64,000 nt of DNA from Sorex araneus (taxonomy: Eukaryota; Chordata; Mammalia; Eulipotyphla; Soricidae): contig NC_073307.1 of assembly GCF_027595985.1 (NCBI RefSeq), forward strand, positions 15,305,627 to 15,369,626. Direction: 5' to 3'. Shown piece by piece: positions 11,261-63,953 of the stretch. Within the stretch, counting starts at the first letter, position 1, and every line of letters begins with the position of its first letter. A model generated the notes under the pieces. The model saw only the letters and a program-made list of their open reading frames with translations, searched no databases and had not been told where the DNA came from. Position numbers and translations under genes: made by a program.

Positions 11261-11442
11261 GGGGCCAGAGCGGTGACAGCACAGCAAAGAGGGAGTTTGG
11301 CGCCTTTCATGGGGCCGACATGAGTTCGATCTCCGGCATCCCATATGGTCCCCTGAGCAGCGCCAGGAGTAACTCCTGAGTGCATGAGCCAGGAGTAACC
11401 CTGAGCATCGCTGGGTCTGACCCAGAAAAGCAAAAAAAAGAT
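11261..11442 (+). mobile_element. SOR SINE, outer copy of a nested pair
   Basis: Its flanking repeat (near AAACAGGGTTT at 11250-11260) reappears only after the next SINE, at about 11627-11637. The second copy therefore landed in this copy's A-tail. Confidence 0.85.
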
Positions 11443-11444
11443 AG

Positions 11445-11623
11445 GGGGCTGGAGCAATAGCACAGCGGGTAGGGCATTTGCTTTGCACGCGGCCAACCCA
11501 GGTTCAATTCCCAGCATCCCATATGGTCCCCTGAGCACCGCCAGGAGTAATTCCTGAGTGCAGAGCTAGGAGTGACCCCTGTGCATTGCCAGGTGTGACC
11601 CAAAAAGAGAGAAAAAAAAAAAG
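11445..11623 (+). mobile_element. SOR SINE inserted into an A-tail
   Basis: Full-length copy starting right after the AAAAAAAAGATA tail of the previous SINE; AAAGATA recurs after its own tail. Confidence 0.87.
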
Positions 11624-11719
11624 ATAAACAGGGTTTTTTTGAGGGGGGCTGTTAATTTGTTTGGGTTTTGGTCTTTTTAAGTCACAACCCAGCAACGCTC
11701 GGGGTCACTCGGGGGGGAT

Positions 11720-11882
11720 GCTGCGGTGACAGATACACAGTGGACAGGTCACTTGCTTTGCACACAGCTGACCAGTGTTCGATCCCCGCACACAAATGGA
11801 CCTGAGGCTGCCAGGAGTGACCCGAGTGCAGAGTGAAGAGAAGGCCCTGAGCACTGCCGGGGTGACCCAAAAACCAAAAAAC
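11720..11882 (+). mobile_element. SOR SINE, old
   Basis: GTGTTCGATCCCCG box B and GGTGACCCAAAAACC tail. Confidence 0.7.
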
Positions 11883-11996
11883 TAAATTGTATCTTTCCTC
11901 GCCTCGCACAAGTGTGCGCTGACCATTGAGTTCTCCAGTCCCAAACTCGGTTTATTCGTAACACTTGTTGCTAAACTCTAGATAAAATCAAATTCA

Positions 11997-12179
11997 CGGG
12001 GCTGGAGCAATAGCACAGCAGGTAGGATGTTTGCCTTGCACGCGACCGACCTGGGTTCGATTTCCAGCATCCCATATGGTCCCGTAAGCACCGGCAGGAG
12101 TAATTCCTGAGTGCAGAGCCAGGAGTGACCCCTGTGCATTGCTGGGTGTGACCCAAAAAGCCAAAGAAAAAAAAAGTAA
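11997..12179 (+). mobile_element. SOR SINE with TSD
   Basis: Full-length. TSD AAAATCAAATTCA at 11984-11996 and 12180-12192. Confidence 0.93.
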
Positions 12180-12487
12180 AAAATCAAATTCAAAGCCAAA
12201 TAATTATTGATTGACACACATTAGCTGTAATTGCCTGGATTTCACAGGCAGGTGAAGCCAGACACCTGCTTTGCATTCTAAAGCCCAGGTCTGATCGCAG
12301 ACAACCTAGCAAGCCAATCCCACTGGTTTCCCATTGACGCACTGGCCCACAACACCCTCGAGAATGAACCCTGAGCACCAAGCCAAGGCTAGTACCTGAG
12401 CACTACTGAGTGGGCCCCTACCTAAAAAAAAAAGAAAAAAATTCTGCAGGGGTTAAAATTTCACTTTTTTTTTTTTAAAAAAAAAGA

Positions 12488-12662
12488 GGGGGGCTGGAGT
12501 CATAGTACAGTGGGTAGGGCTTTTGCCTTGCACATGGCCAACCCGGGTTCGACCCCCGGCATCCCAAATCGTACCCTGAGCACCTCCAGGCGTGATTCCT
12601 GAGTGCAGAGCCAGGAATAACCCCTGAGCATCTCCGGGTGCGACCCAAAAAGAAAAAAAAAA
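12488..12662 (+). mobile_element. SOR SINE
   Basis: Full-length head with GGGTTCGACCCCC and tail GCGACCCAAAAAG. Confidence 0.87.
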
Positions 12663-12683
12663 TCAGTTTAAAATAACAGTACC

Positions 12684-12898
12684 GGGGCTGGAGCAATAGC
12701 ACAGCGGGTAGGGCGTTTGCCTTGCACGAGGCAGACCCGGGTTCAAATCCCAGCATCCCATATGGTCCCCTGAGCACCGCCAGGAGTAAAGTAATTCCTG
12801 AGTGTGGAACCAGGAGTAACCCCTGTGCATTGCCGGGTGTGACCCAAAAAGCAAAAAAAAAAAAAAAAAAAGTAAAAATAAATAAATAAAAATAAAAC
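12684..12898 (+). mobile_element. SOR SINE with TSD
   Basis: Full-length with a long A/AAAT tail. TSD AACAGTACC at 12675-12683 and 12899-12907. Confidence 0.9.
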
Positions 12899-13424
12899 AA
12901 CAGTACCTGTTTGGTCTGTAGAGAAAAAGGAAACCCACAAAGCCCAGAGAGCTGCAGACACTTCAGCACGGCCCAGTTTTGTTTCCAAGTGCAAAGGGGG
13001 CCGGGGAGATGCTCCGAGGACGGCTGCCGTGCTTCTCCTTTCCCGCAGGAGCCCTGGGCGCAGCTGCCAGCACTGCGGGGTCCTCCAAGAGCACTACGCT
13101 GGGAGGAGCTCTGAGTACAACCAGTATGGGGGGAGGGTGGTAAGGGGCTCAGGCTTGCTCTTGGCTCGGGTTCCGGGGTCTTCCCTGGAGATGCTCGGGG
13201 CCCCGTATACAGTGCTGGGAATCACACGAGGGGCAGCTGCACTTAAGGCGAGTATCTAAACGTCTGCACAAAATTTTCACTCTAAAAATGCCTTCATGCT
13301 CAGGACCCCCAGGTAGTCAAGAAAGATACGGAAGCATACATCATCTCTATCCTTAATTTCAGCTTAAAGGTCAATTTTAGACTGTTCATCAAGTGTGTAC
13401 TACTTTTTCAAGAAAAAACATACA

Positions 13425-13600
13425 GGGCCCAGCATGATAGAACAGTGGGGAGGGTGTCTGCCTTACACACAGCTGACCCAGGTTCGATCCCCGGCACCCC
13501 ATATGGTCCCCAGAGCACTGCCAGGAGTAAATTCCTGAGTGCAGAGCCAGGAGACGCCCCTCAGCATCGCCAGGTGTGACCAAAGAGCCAATCAATAAAT
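13425..13600 (+). mobile_element. SOR SINE
   Basis: GGTTCGATCCCCGGC box B and CCATATGGTCCCCAGAGCAC body; A/T-rich tail. Confidence 0.82.
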
Positions 13601-14036
13601 ATGTTTTTTTTAAAAAAAAGAAAGAACTTCTTTATCATTTTAGGTCCACAACGCTACTGAGAAGTTGGGGTGACAGTTCCACAGGCTGGAGCCATGCTTT
13701 TATACAGGAGCCTGGGACTGATTGATGGCACTGCATGGAGCCACGAGCGAGCATGGAGTGGGGAGCACCGCCTCAGCGCTACCTGGCACGGGCCCACACC
13801 GAAAGGAGTACCGGCAGTCACAGCAAGGAAGAGCGACTCAGAGCTACGATCCCATTGGTTCTCCAAACTGCAATTTGGAAAGTCGAATCGTCTTGACGAG
13901 ACTGAGACTCTGGGGATCGGGGTGGGCACGGAGCTCCCACGGGCCAAGCCAGCGCCTGGTCCTCAGCAAGCGATTTTCCGATAGAGAAAAACAGGCAGGT
14001 GCATATTGAGAAGGGGACGTGAATCTCTGTAAACTT

Positions 14037-14214
14037 TTTTTTTTCTTCTTGGTTTTTGGGTCACACCCGGCGATACACAGGGGTCACTACTGGCTCTGCA
14101 CTCAGGAATTACCCCTGGCGGTGCTCAGGGGACCATATGGGATGCTGGGAATCGAACCCGGGTCGGCTGCGTGCAAGGCAAACGCCCTCCCTGCTGTGCT
14201 ATTGCTCCAGCCCC
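14037..14214 (-). mobile_element. SOR SINE with imperfect TSD
   Basis: Full-length. CTCTGTAAACTTTT on the left and CTCTGTACACTTTT on the right. Confidence 0.9.
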
Positions 14215-14458
14215 AACTCTCTGTACACTTTTGGTCATTGAGGGGAGCTGCGTGTAGATGCTGAGTGAACATGCAAAAGATGCTTTCACTATGCGCTGGA
14301 GGGTAAAAAGATTCAGCCACACAGCTGGGAGACTGACTAAATTTTGCCTTCTGGAGCCCCCTACAGGTTCTAAATATTTAAAATACATAAATAAAATAAA
14401 AGAAAGAAGAATGAAAAACCTTGAATCCTTTATTTAAAATACAAAAACAAAACTCTTT

Positions 14459-14592
14459 GGGGTTTGAGAGTTCAGCCGACCTGGGTTCAATGCCCAGCAC
14501 TACAAATACCCCCCCAGCCCCTGGCAGGAGTGACTCGAGTGCAGAGCCAGAAGTAGACCCTGAACACAGCCAGGTGTGACCCCAAACCAAGC
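14459..14592 (+). mobile_element. SOR SINE, 5' truncated
   Basis: Starts near box B (GGGTTCAATGCCCAGC) and has a GGTGTGACCCCAAACC tail. Confidence 0.65.
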
Positions 14593-15085
14593 AAAAATCT
14601 TCCTGTCAGGAGGGTCGTTTAGATAAGGATCCAACCATTCATGCAGAAACGGATGTTTGTTCACAAGCACGATTCTAACTAGCGTTTTGTTTAAAGACTC
14701 AAACTGGACCTTTGCACCACCTCAATCCCTGAAGTCTGACCAAGAAGCCAAAGTTAGGAGATTCTTACCCAACTTGAAGTGTGGCAGGGCCGTGGCTCAA
14801 GCGGCAGAGCGTGGCATACTGAGGTCCTGCGTCCTCCGTTTCACCCGAAGCACCACAAGCCTCCCCTCACCACTTGGCAGTGCCAGATGTGCTCCAGGCA
14901 AGCCCTGGAACCAGGCTCCCCCTCTCCCCAATCCAATCTCACAATCATGGCGGAGGGTAAGCAGAGAGGGATTCACAAAGACGTTAGAAAGCTCTGAAGG
15001 CATTCGCGTCGGGGGCTGGCCTGGGAAACACGGCCATCGCAGAGTGACCCCCAGGCTCCAAGGTGTAAGCAGCCTTGTAGCACGG

Positions 15086-15139
<54 letters not shown>

Positions 15140-15154
15140 CTCTCTCTCTCTCAC
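15086..15154 (+). repeat. (CT)n(CA)n(CT)n compound microsatellite
   Basis: Symmetric compound of CT, CA and CT dinucleotides. Confidence 0.93.
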
Positions 15155-15183
15155 AAAGCGCACACACCAGATATTCTTTCATA

Positions 15184-15811
15184 AATTCTTTTTAAACAAC
15201 CAAGCTAGCCTTGAGGAACCAACAGAAACACGGCTGAGTAATAGCAAGATCAAAACTTTTTCTAGGGGATGAGGGGCGTGGAGTTGCCACATGCCAAAAT
15301 ATTTCTTAGTCTATTCCCCAACGAAGAATGGAATAAAGAGTGTAACATTTTGAACAGTCAAGTACTAAACTAGTACCCCAACCCTAAGTACTTTCTTAAG
15401 AACTAGTGGACTGTTATTATCATTATTAGAACTTTAGGGAGTGTCTTATAGGAAATAGACACCTCCAGGGAAAACGAACTTGAGACTTGATTAGGGTTTT
15501 CTCCCCTTGCTCCCTGCTTTTCACAAAAGGTAACAGATGCAAAAGAAAAAAAAAGTACCACTGCATTATTTTAATGACCTAATCAGCACAACCACCCAAA
15601 TATTAAAAAGTACAAAACTTGTTTGCGTAATACAAAGAGCAGATTTTAACCATGTCATCAAAAAAGACGCTGATCTGAAGTCACCTACATTATTTCCCGG
15701 GAGTGCCGGGATGGTTCTGCTCAGCCAAGGTCGACAGATCAAATAGCAAAGAGGTGACATTGAGGATGATCTGGTGGGAGAGAGTACTTGGCAATAAAAT
15801 CATTTCAGCAC
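15184..15811. other. Unique intergenic stretch
   Basis: AT-rich, no recognisable repeat or gene between the CT/CA microsatellite and a minus-strand SINE. Confidence 0.4.
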
Positions 15812-15826
15812 AAATGAGGGTGATTT

Positions 15827-16009
15827 TTTAAAATTTTTTTGCTTTTTGGCTCACACCCAGCAATGCACAGGAGTTACTCCCGGCTCATGCACTCAGGAAT
15901 CACCCCTGGCGGTGCTCAGGGGACCATATGGGATGCTGGGATTTGAACCCGGGTCGGCCGAGTGCAAGGCAAACAAACGCCCTACCCGCTGTGCTATCAC
16001 TCCAGCCCC
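15827..16009 (-). mobile_element. SOR SINE with imperfect TSD
   Basis: Full-length. AAATGAGGGTGATTT on the left, AAATGAAGGTAATTT on the right. It carries an internal AAAC duplication in the head. Confidence 0.88.
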
Positions 16010-16261
16010 AAATGAAGGTAATTTGTAAGACACACAAAAGCATGTCTTCAGACAATCTGTTGGTCAAGAGCTTTTCTGAGTATTGTTTTTTGTCCAGTGT
16101 TCGCTGTAGCCCCTTATTAGGAAATAGAGACCAAAAGTGACACAAGATGAACAGGTTCGTCATGAAAATTAATACTGCTCCATTTGTATAAAGCAAACGT
16201 GAATTACTTAAAACCATCCCAGCTGTCACCATACAAACTCCTGAGTCACTAAAACCTAATC

Positions 16262-16420
16262 AGATGGGGGTGGGGATGGAATCCAGAACACTGGTGGAGG
16301 GAAGTTGATACTGGTGGTGGGATTGGTGTTAACATATGTGCTAAAACTCAACTATCAATGACTTTGTAAATCACTATTCTTTAATTAAAGTTATTTTTAA
16401 AATTTTTAAAAAACTCCTAA
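16262..16420 (+). mobile_element. LINE-1 3' end
   Basis: ACACTGGTGGAGGGAAGTTG and ACTCAACTATCAATGACTTT, then an A/T-rich end; related to the copy at 1227-1399. Confidence 0.6.
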
Positions 16421-16493
16421 TTAGATCCAGACTATTCACTGGGTTCGATTCAAAATCTACCCTTGCTTTTACAATGATTTACATCTTGAATCA

Positions 16494-16654
16494 GGGGCTG
16501 GAGGGATGGTACAGCGGATAGGGGCATGTGGCTGATCCAGGTTCCATCCCTGACACTGCATATGGTTCCCCGAACCCTACCAGGAGTGATCCCTAAACCC
16601 AGAGCCAGGAGTTAGTCCTGAGCATCACCAGGTATGCCCCCCCGCCCCCCAAGA
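16494..16654 (+). mobile_element. SOR SINE, diverged
   Basis: AGGGGCTGGAGGGATGGTAC head; part of the Cys-Thr stretch between boxes A and B is deleted. Confidence 0.75.
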
Positions 16655-16758
16655 ATCTCCAATCAGTAAAAATATCACACAAAGCCTTTTTATTAATGGG
16701 ACCACCTATTGAGTAAAACATTTAACTTGATACTATTAAGCACAGGAAATATAGTTTG

Positions 16759-16809
<51 letters not shown>
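16759..16809 (+). repeat. (TATC)n microsatellite
   Basis: About 12 uninterrupted tetramers. Confidence 0.95.
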
Positions 16810-16998
16810 GTGCTCAGAACTATATTCTCTCCCCCAAACCCCAGAATTGCTTATCATAAAATACCTAAGATAAATGACCTATTCAACAATACCATTTACC
16901 TAATTCAGATTTGAGAAGAAACTACATTTACCTTCATTCTTAAGTATTCACTTTCCTATATACATAAGGGAAGACTTAAAAAGAATACTTCTTGGACA

Positions 16999-17188
16999 TT
17001 TGATTCCTCCGCCCCTCTCGGAGAGCCCGGCAAGCTACTCAGAGTATCTCGCCCCACGGCAGAGCCTGGCAAGCTCCCCGTGGCGTATTCGATATGCCAA
17101 AAAACAGTAACAAGTCTCACAATGGAGACGTTACTGGTGCCTGCTCGAGCAAATCGATGAGCAACAGGATGACGTGACAGTGACAGTG
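16999..17188 (+). mobile_element. Second-type SINE, 5' truncated, with TSD
   Basis: Starts at the end of box B (TTTGATTCCTCC), full body, and ends with repeated GTGACA rather than poly(A). Perfect 12 bp TSD ACTTCTTGGACA at 16987-16998 and 17189-17200. Confidence 0.88.
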
Positions 17189-17200
17189 ACTTCTTGGACA

Positions 17201-18114
17201 ACGTGTAATCATGTGGAGGGGTACTTTATAATCATGTTTATATCTTCACACGAGAAAGCAGGAGCCCCGTGAGTGCCTTCCCATACTCACCCTACCCCGT
17301 CCCGATGTGCCAAATGACCTCCTGTTACTCCTTACAATACTCATCACCATTTCCATGTTTTTCTCCTTTCATTAAACAAAAATGTCCTTTCAATTGCTGG
17401 CAAGTCTACTGGGTAACCTCAAGATAACATTAACTGCTCTTAAGTGAAGAAGTCCAAGGTGGTGAAAACGCACCCTGCTGGACGCACTCGGTCACTGTGC
17501 CCGGGGTGGCGGGTAGCCTTGGGAATGTTCATAGCCAGGTCCAAATCACGTCTGGGATGACTGACCACTGTCCCCGGGCACGTGCTCTGAGTCATATCAG
17601 CCTCTCCCTCAGGGCAGGTCATGCACCGGGGTCAGCCACTCCACCTCCTTCAACAGCCTCGTTGGCCAGAAAAGACAAGTCCTGAAAATGTAAGGACTGC
17701 TTCCATGGCAACTATTTGTGCTTTATTTATATCTGAGGTGCCAGGCGCCATCCACGAGCAAAGAAAATAAGGTTGTAAAAAACTGCTTAGAAGCCACATG
17801 TGTTCAGGACCCTTCTTTCTGCCGTCAAGACTATGCTGAGGAAGTTCCTCTCCTGGGTGGTCGGTGACTCCAGCCCCCAGATTCAAACCCAGTGACGTTC
17901 TCCATGTGCACGACCCCCACGTAAACCACACACACACCTGTCACTCGCTCTCATCAAGCAAACACACACGCATCTTCTTTCTTTCCAGAACAAGCCAGAA
18001 TTACAGCTCTTTTGGTGATTGTTAAATTTTTGGAATGGTTCATAAATTTTCCGAATTGTTTTGAATTCATAATACTTTTATCTTTTTTCTTTTTCTTTTT
18101 CTTTTCCAATTGTG
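17201..18114. other. Unique sequence downstream of RBM27, no repeat or gene seen
   Basis: No SINE or LINE remnant recognised. It contains the alternative poly(A) candidate at 17722 and a pyrimidine-rich patch at 18077-18106. It could be distal 3' UTR or intergenic. Confidence 0.4.
17722..17727 (-). promoter_or_regulatory. Alternative, more distal poly(A) signal candidate
   Basis: AATAAA on the minus strand within ATAAATAAAGCACAAAT, followed about 60 nt later by a U/G-richer stretch. If used, the last exon would extend to about 17.7 kb, still within the SINE-free block. Confidence 0.3.
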
Positions 18115-18133
18115 AACCATTCCATATTGCATC

Positions 18134-18139
18134 TTTATT
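18134..18139 (-). promoter_or_regulatory. RBM27: Candidate distal poly(A) signal AATAAA
   Basis: AATAAA on the minus strand in the context TTGCAATAAAGATGC, near the far end of the repeat-free block. The downstream sequence is purine-rich rather than GU-rich, which weakens the call. Confidence 0.45.
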
Positions 18140-19242
18140 GCAAAAGTCAACATGCTTCTTAGAAATTCAGATTGTAATCGATAAAACAAACATTACATAT
18201 ATGAATTTAAATGTATAAACAGTTAGAAATTCAACAATATCTCCTATTATACTATTACACAAGTTCACAATTTTGTAAAAACTATAATACAGGCATACTA
18301 TACATCGAGAGGAACCACTATTCCTTTTCACATGATTTTTTTTTCTTCTTTTTGAAATGATAAACCATCAACAATGGACCTTTTGACCCTAACAAGACAA
18401 ACTTTCCGATTTTTATCGTCTTCACTAGTGACGACATGTACCCAAAGTTATGCTGTGAAGAAATTGAGGGGAACCCTGTGTTCCCTGGGGTTACCTGCTG
18501 GACCTCGGGCAGACTTCTCTAGTAAACCAGGCTGACTGGACCGGATTGGAGATGGTCACTGCTCATCAGCCACTTAGATGTCATACATATTAAAAAGAAC
18601 ACAATTTCCCTCAGACGCTAAACGTTATCTCTGTAAATAAAGATGCCAAGAAAACAAGTAACGTTAAGTTAGTCACTTTTTCGAGAGAAAAATTCTAACA
18701 CTTGAGGATTTAAGGGTGGGGGTAAAAAGAAAACCCAAAAGGGGTGGGGGAAGGGGATGGGGAAATATCTTTGTTTGTATATATACTCAAATTACTCTAC
18801 GTTAACCTTAACTTAAATTTTATAATATTATCTTTAATCCGTATTTTGAATTCAGTATCAAATGTTTGAGAATTCTTTTAAAGGGCATCTCAAAGGTATT
18901 TTAGTTCTATTTAAGATGTATGGAAAACTAAGTTTTATGCAAAGGGTCTCAAAGCTTACTTCAAAGTATGTATCTATTTTCACTTTTCGATCTCCCGTCC
19001 CCCAATAACTAAAAAGTCAAGTAAGTCCTCAAGTCTATCTGTACTGAGAGCATAGTAAGTTGTCAATTTTGAGGCTAAAAAATCATATGAAAAGGAATCT
19101 CATTCTGTTGAACTGTCTACTGAAAATTTTCTTACAGCTCCATTAATTTACTGTAATTTTCAGTTTCCAAATACAAAAATACAACAATTCTTATTGAAAT
19201 CTATACGCTGGTAGTTTTAGTACACAAAAAAACCAAACAAAT

Positions 19243-19250
19243 TATTTACA
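19243..19250 (-). promoter_or_regulatory. RBM27: Pumilio recognition element TGTAAATA in 3' UTR
   Basis: Exact match to the UGUANAUA consensus on the mRNA strand. Function inferred from the motif only. Confidence 0.4.
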
Positions 19251-19848
19251 AAATTATACAATTTAAGAAAGAACTTTGTACAAAAAATATATAAATCCTT
19301 TGTTCCCTCTATCACGTTTAAACTGTCAGGACTCAAAATATTCACCACAATGAATCTTTCAAAATATATACTGACTGAGCCACAGACATCAAGAAAATTT
19401 CATCAGAGATGACGGAGGAGGAAGAAGGAGCAAGATTGCTTATTCTCGGTACCCCATGTAGCGCTTTCCTTTCTCTGTGAGTTTAATTTTAGCTTCAGTG
19501 TTATAAAAAATATATATACTAACCTAGAAATAGGAAGTCCTTATTATTTATGAAAGCAAAATTACATCAACTTAAAGATAATCCTGGTTTGACACACCAC
19601 TCCAGGAAACTACGCAGAAGGGGGGAAAAAAACAATCAGAACCAGGGACTGGACTTTCTAAGGTCCTGACGGGTTTAAAGTTTTCTCAGGGAAGAGTTCC
19701 TGTTTCGAAAAACAGTATTTACCTGAAGAACAAAATCCTTGATATAGTGATCACAAAGAACCCTCTGAAGCCAACAGGAAGTTTCCAAGTTTCACACCAC
19801 ACACATATAAAAAGACAGCTGTGCGTTCTCCCCAAGAAAGTGACATCC

Positions 19849-19856
19849 TATATACA
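19849..19856 (-). promoter_or_regulatory. RBM27: Pumilio recognition element TGTATATA in 3' UTR
   Basis: Second exact UGUANAUA match on the mRNA strand, about 600 nt nearer the stop codon than the other. Function inferred from the motif only. Confidence 0.4.
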
Positions 19857-21203
19857 CGAATCTTTTTATTTCCCGGGGTCAATACAGTGTCGTGCTGCTC
19901 CTCTGCTTTTCCATCTCACATTCAGAACACAAGGACATAACTTTACATATATATCTTACTTAACAGATACTCTATACAGTGTACAGTAAAAATGCACACA
20001 GTGAAGGAAGTCGTCTACGGAAGGATGTGTATGTTCATGGATAGCAACAACAAGCTACAAAATTATGAAAATATAAGTTCATCTGATCAAAGTCAAGTAT
20101 GACTCCCATTTATTCCTAGCAGCCCACCCCCTAGCCCACCCCACCCTGCCCCCAGTCACCACACCATCAGGGCTTGAATTTAGGAATTCCAGACACTTTT
20201 CGTAAAGCCTTTTGTGTTAGTGTAACTCAACTGAAACTTAAAAAAAAAGAAGGAAAAAAAAAGGCTGGTGACTCTCCTCCGTAAATCCTTTCATTATTCT
20301 TCTCATCAAAACATCACTTACTTATCAAGGTGCTGGTTTAAGCTTTTTATTAGGGACTGAATTTTGGTGGCCTAAAAGAATCACTTATCTCAATAATGGG
20401 CAAATGAGGATCATTAATTAAAAAAAAAAAAAGGCAGGAAAAAGAAAACAAGGACGAGGAAAGGGCAACAGTGAAAACCTTTTACATTCTGAGAATGTTA
20501 AGAAAAAGACCTAGGAGAACCAATGTCACAGTACCAAAAAGCAAGGATCAGCAGCAGAATCCAGGACAGTTCCTATGATGAGCACAGGAATTTCGTAGCT
20601 AGCTACCACTGCCTTACCGCGTTTAAGAACACACACTAACATGGTACTACTGTACATAAAACCCCTGCCAATTTTAGCATGAACATAGATTGGGCTCCTC
20701 CAAAGTGAAAAACTTCAGATAAATTTTCTTTCCTTCCAAGACAACTCTTGAAAGCAAAAGGTATTTGCATCACAAATATCTCCTACTGTCTGACGACCCA
20801 TCCGCAATAGCTGAGAGTTAAGAGATTCCAAGCGGTTTTGACATTTAATGAAATTTTATCAGCAGAATATAATCCAAAATAAAATTTCTGAACACCCTGT
20901 CATTTACATCATAATCCAACACCAATAGCAACAAAACAGGTGGTGTGGAAAGTAAGGCTCTAGAGATTCTCCAAGTCACTCCTGTGGGTCTTCACAGCCG
21001 TGTCAAAGTCACTAGGCCTTTGGTGCTTTAATATCATGAACAGTTATGAGATGTGTTTAAATAGCAAACTTGCCGGCTTTACACCTACTGTGTTGAAAAG
21101 AAAAATAAAAAAATTTTTTGGCTCATTGACGTCTTTAAATAATTGTAAAAAGTTGTTCTTTTAAACAATATTCCTAAAAAGTATACACAGCTCGCAACAG
21201 ATT

Positions 21204-62348
<41,145 letters not shown>

Positions 62349-62442
62349 CTAGGTCAGGAAGAGAAACCATTTGAAACCGTCTTTTCCAATCAGTCATTAG
62401 CAAACATCACTCTGATCTTTCAAAGCTACAGGTCAAACTACA

Positions 62443-62560
62443 GAGGTCAGAGATACAGTCCAGCTGTTAAGGCACTTGCCTTGCATGCAGCCAACCCGAG
62501 GCCAACCCCACCACCATACGGCCCCCCAAGCACCACCAGATGTGGCCCCAAAATGAAACA
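62443..62560 (+). mobile_element. SOR SINE, old, intron 1
   Basis: GGTCAGAGATACAGTCCAGC head, CAGATGTGGCCCCAAAATG tail. Confidence 0.62.
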
Positions 62561-62867
62561 AATAGAAATTAAATTGATTCCAGGGTGCAAGAACGGTGGT
62601 CAAGTACCTGCCCTGCAGACAGGAGCGGGGACCACTGTCCTTACCACCACCACCCCGTAAGACCCTGCAGTCCTAGCAACGCTACCACTTGGGATTCCTC
62701 ACACCTGAAAAAAAGTGTGAAGCCCTTGGCAAATACCACAGCTGACATGTGTAAGCACCACACAACCAAGTGTGTGACTCCCAAGAACTCCACAACCAAG
62801 TATATGTCCCCAGTAACTGCAACAGCAAAGAAGGAGAAAACAGAAATAAATGCATCAGTGACCATAG

Positions 62868-63030
62868 GCTAGGTCAGAGAGTAGAGGAACAGGGCGCTCG
62901 CCTCGGACACGGCTGACCCGGGCCCAGTCTCCCGTCTCTTGGGAGACAAGCCCACAGACATCACCCCTGAGTGCAGAGCCAGGAGTAAGCTCTGAGCACT
63001 CCTGGATGTGGCCCTGAAGCCAAAACTAAG
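62868..63030 (+). mobile_element. SOR SINE, old, intron 1
   Basis: GAGTGCAGAGCCAGGAGTAA body, GGATGTGGCCCTGAAGCC tail. Confidence 0.68.
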
Positions 63031-63060
63031 TCAATAAATATCGGAAAACTGGCAACCTCA

Positions 63061-63200
63061 TGGGCCAGAGCGATAGTACAGTGGGTAGGGCACTTGCTTT
63101 GCACGTGACTGACCCAAGTTAGAGCCCAGTACCACATATGGTCCCCCTAGCCCTTCCAGGAATGAGTGAGCACTTCTGGGTAAGACCCCAAACCAAAAAA
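63061..63200 (+). mobile_element. SOR SINE, diverged, intron 1
   Basis: GGGCCAGAGCGATAGTACAG head; 3' half shortened. Confidence 0.72.
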
Positions 63201-63209
63201 CAGACAAGG

Positions 63210-63380
63210 GGGGCCGGAGCGATAGTACAGCGGGTAGGGTGTTTGCCTGGCACGCAGCCGACCCGGGTTTGATTCCCAGCATCCCATATGGTTCCCTGAG
63301 CACCGCCAGGAGTAATTCCTAAGTGCATAAACCAGGAGTAACCCCTGTGCGGGTGTGACCCAAAAAGCAAAAATAAAAAG
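63210..63380 (+). mobile_element. SOR SINE, intron 1
   Basis: Complete: GGGGGCCGGAGCGATAGTAC to GGTGTGACCCAAAAAGC, with a small deletion before the tail. Confidence 0.87.
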
Positions 63381-63953
63381 CCAAACAACAACTGAATATC
63401 TTAAGTACAATCACTAAATTTCCACCTTCAAAGAAGAACTCGCACACTTCTGACACCAGTTCAATCACTAGCACTACTAACGGTGTCTCGAATACATTAC
63501 AGGAATAACTCCCCGCCGTTAACCCACCTATCCTCCCCTGCAGTCAGGAATACCCCACCAAAACAAAAGTAGGCCAGAGATAATTTGAGATCAACACCAC
63601 TGGGTGTGACTCCAAAATTAAAATTTTATATAAATGAGGCCCGGCAGTTCAATACCCAGCTCAAAAAAAAAAAAAAAGAAACACCTTAAAACTATGGGAA
63701 TACTCCTTATTCTCTGAGCCCCACCAGAAATGATCCCTAAGGAAAGTCAGGCCCAAAAGAAAAAACAAGAAATAACAACAACAAAAACTATGTCATACCT
63801 ACCATGCTACTATGCTTGCTCACCACAGCTACGCTGTTATCATCATGCCCCTTCGAGCAGTTCCCGTGAACAGAATTACTTTTACTTTGAGAAGCTTTTC
63901 GAGGCTATAGTTCTAATCAACATTCAAATGGAGATAAGGTGAAGCACAGAATC

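Larger units (their letters stand above)
18115..21203 (-). other. RBM27: RBM27 3' UTR (left limit inferred)
   Basis: About 3.1 kb, AT-rich, directly downstream of the stop codon. It has no SINE, LINE or long microsatellite, whereas the rest of the window carries a SINE about every 0.5-1 kb. Several internal AATAAA hexamers on the minus strand (as TTTATT at 20346, 20109 and 19865) could give shorter forms. The end point is an inference from the distal signal at 18134. Confidence 0.6.
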
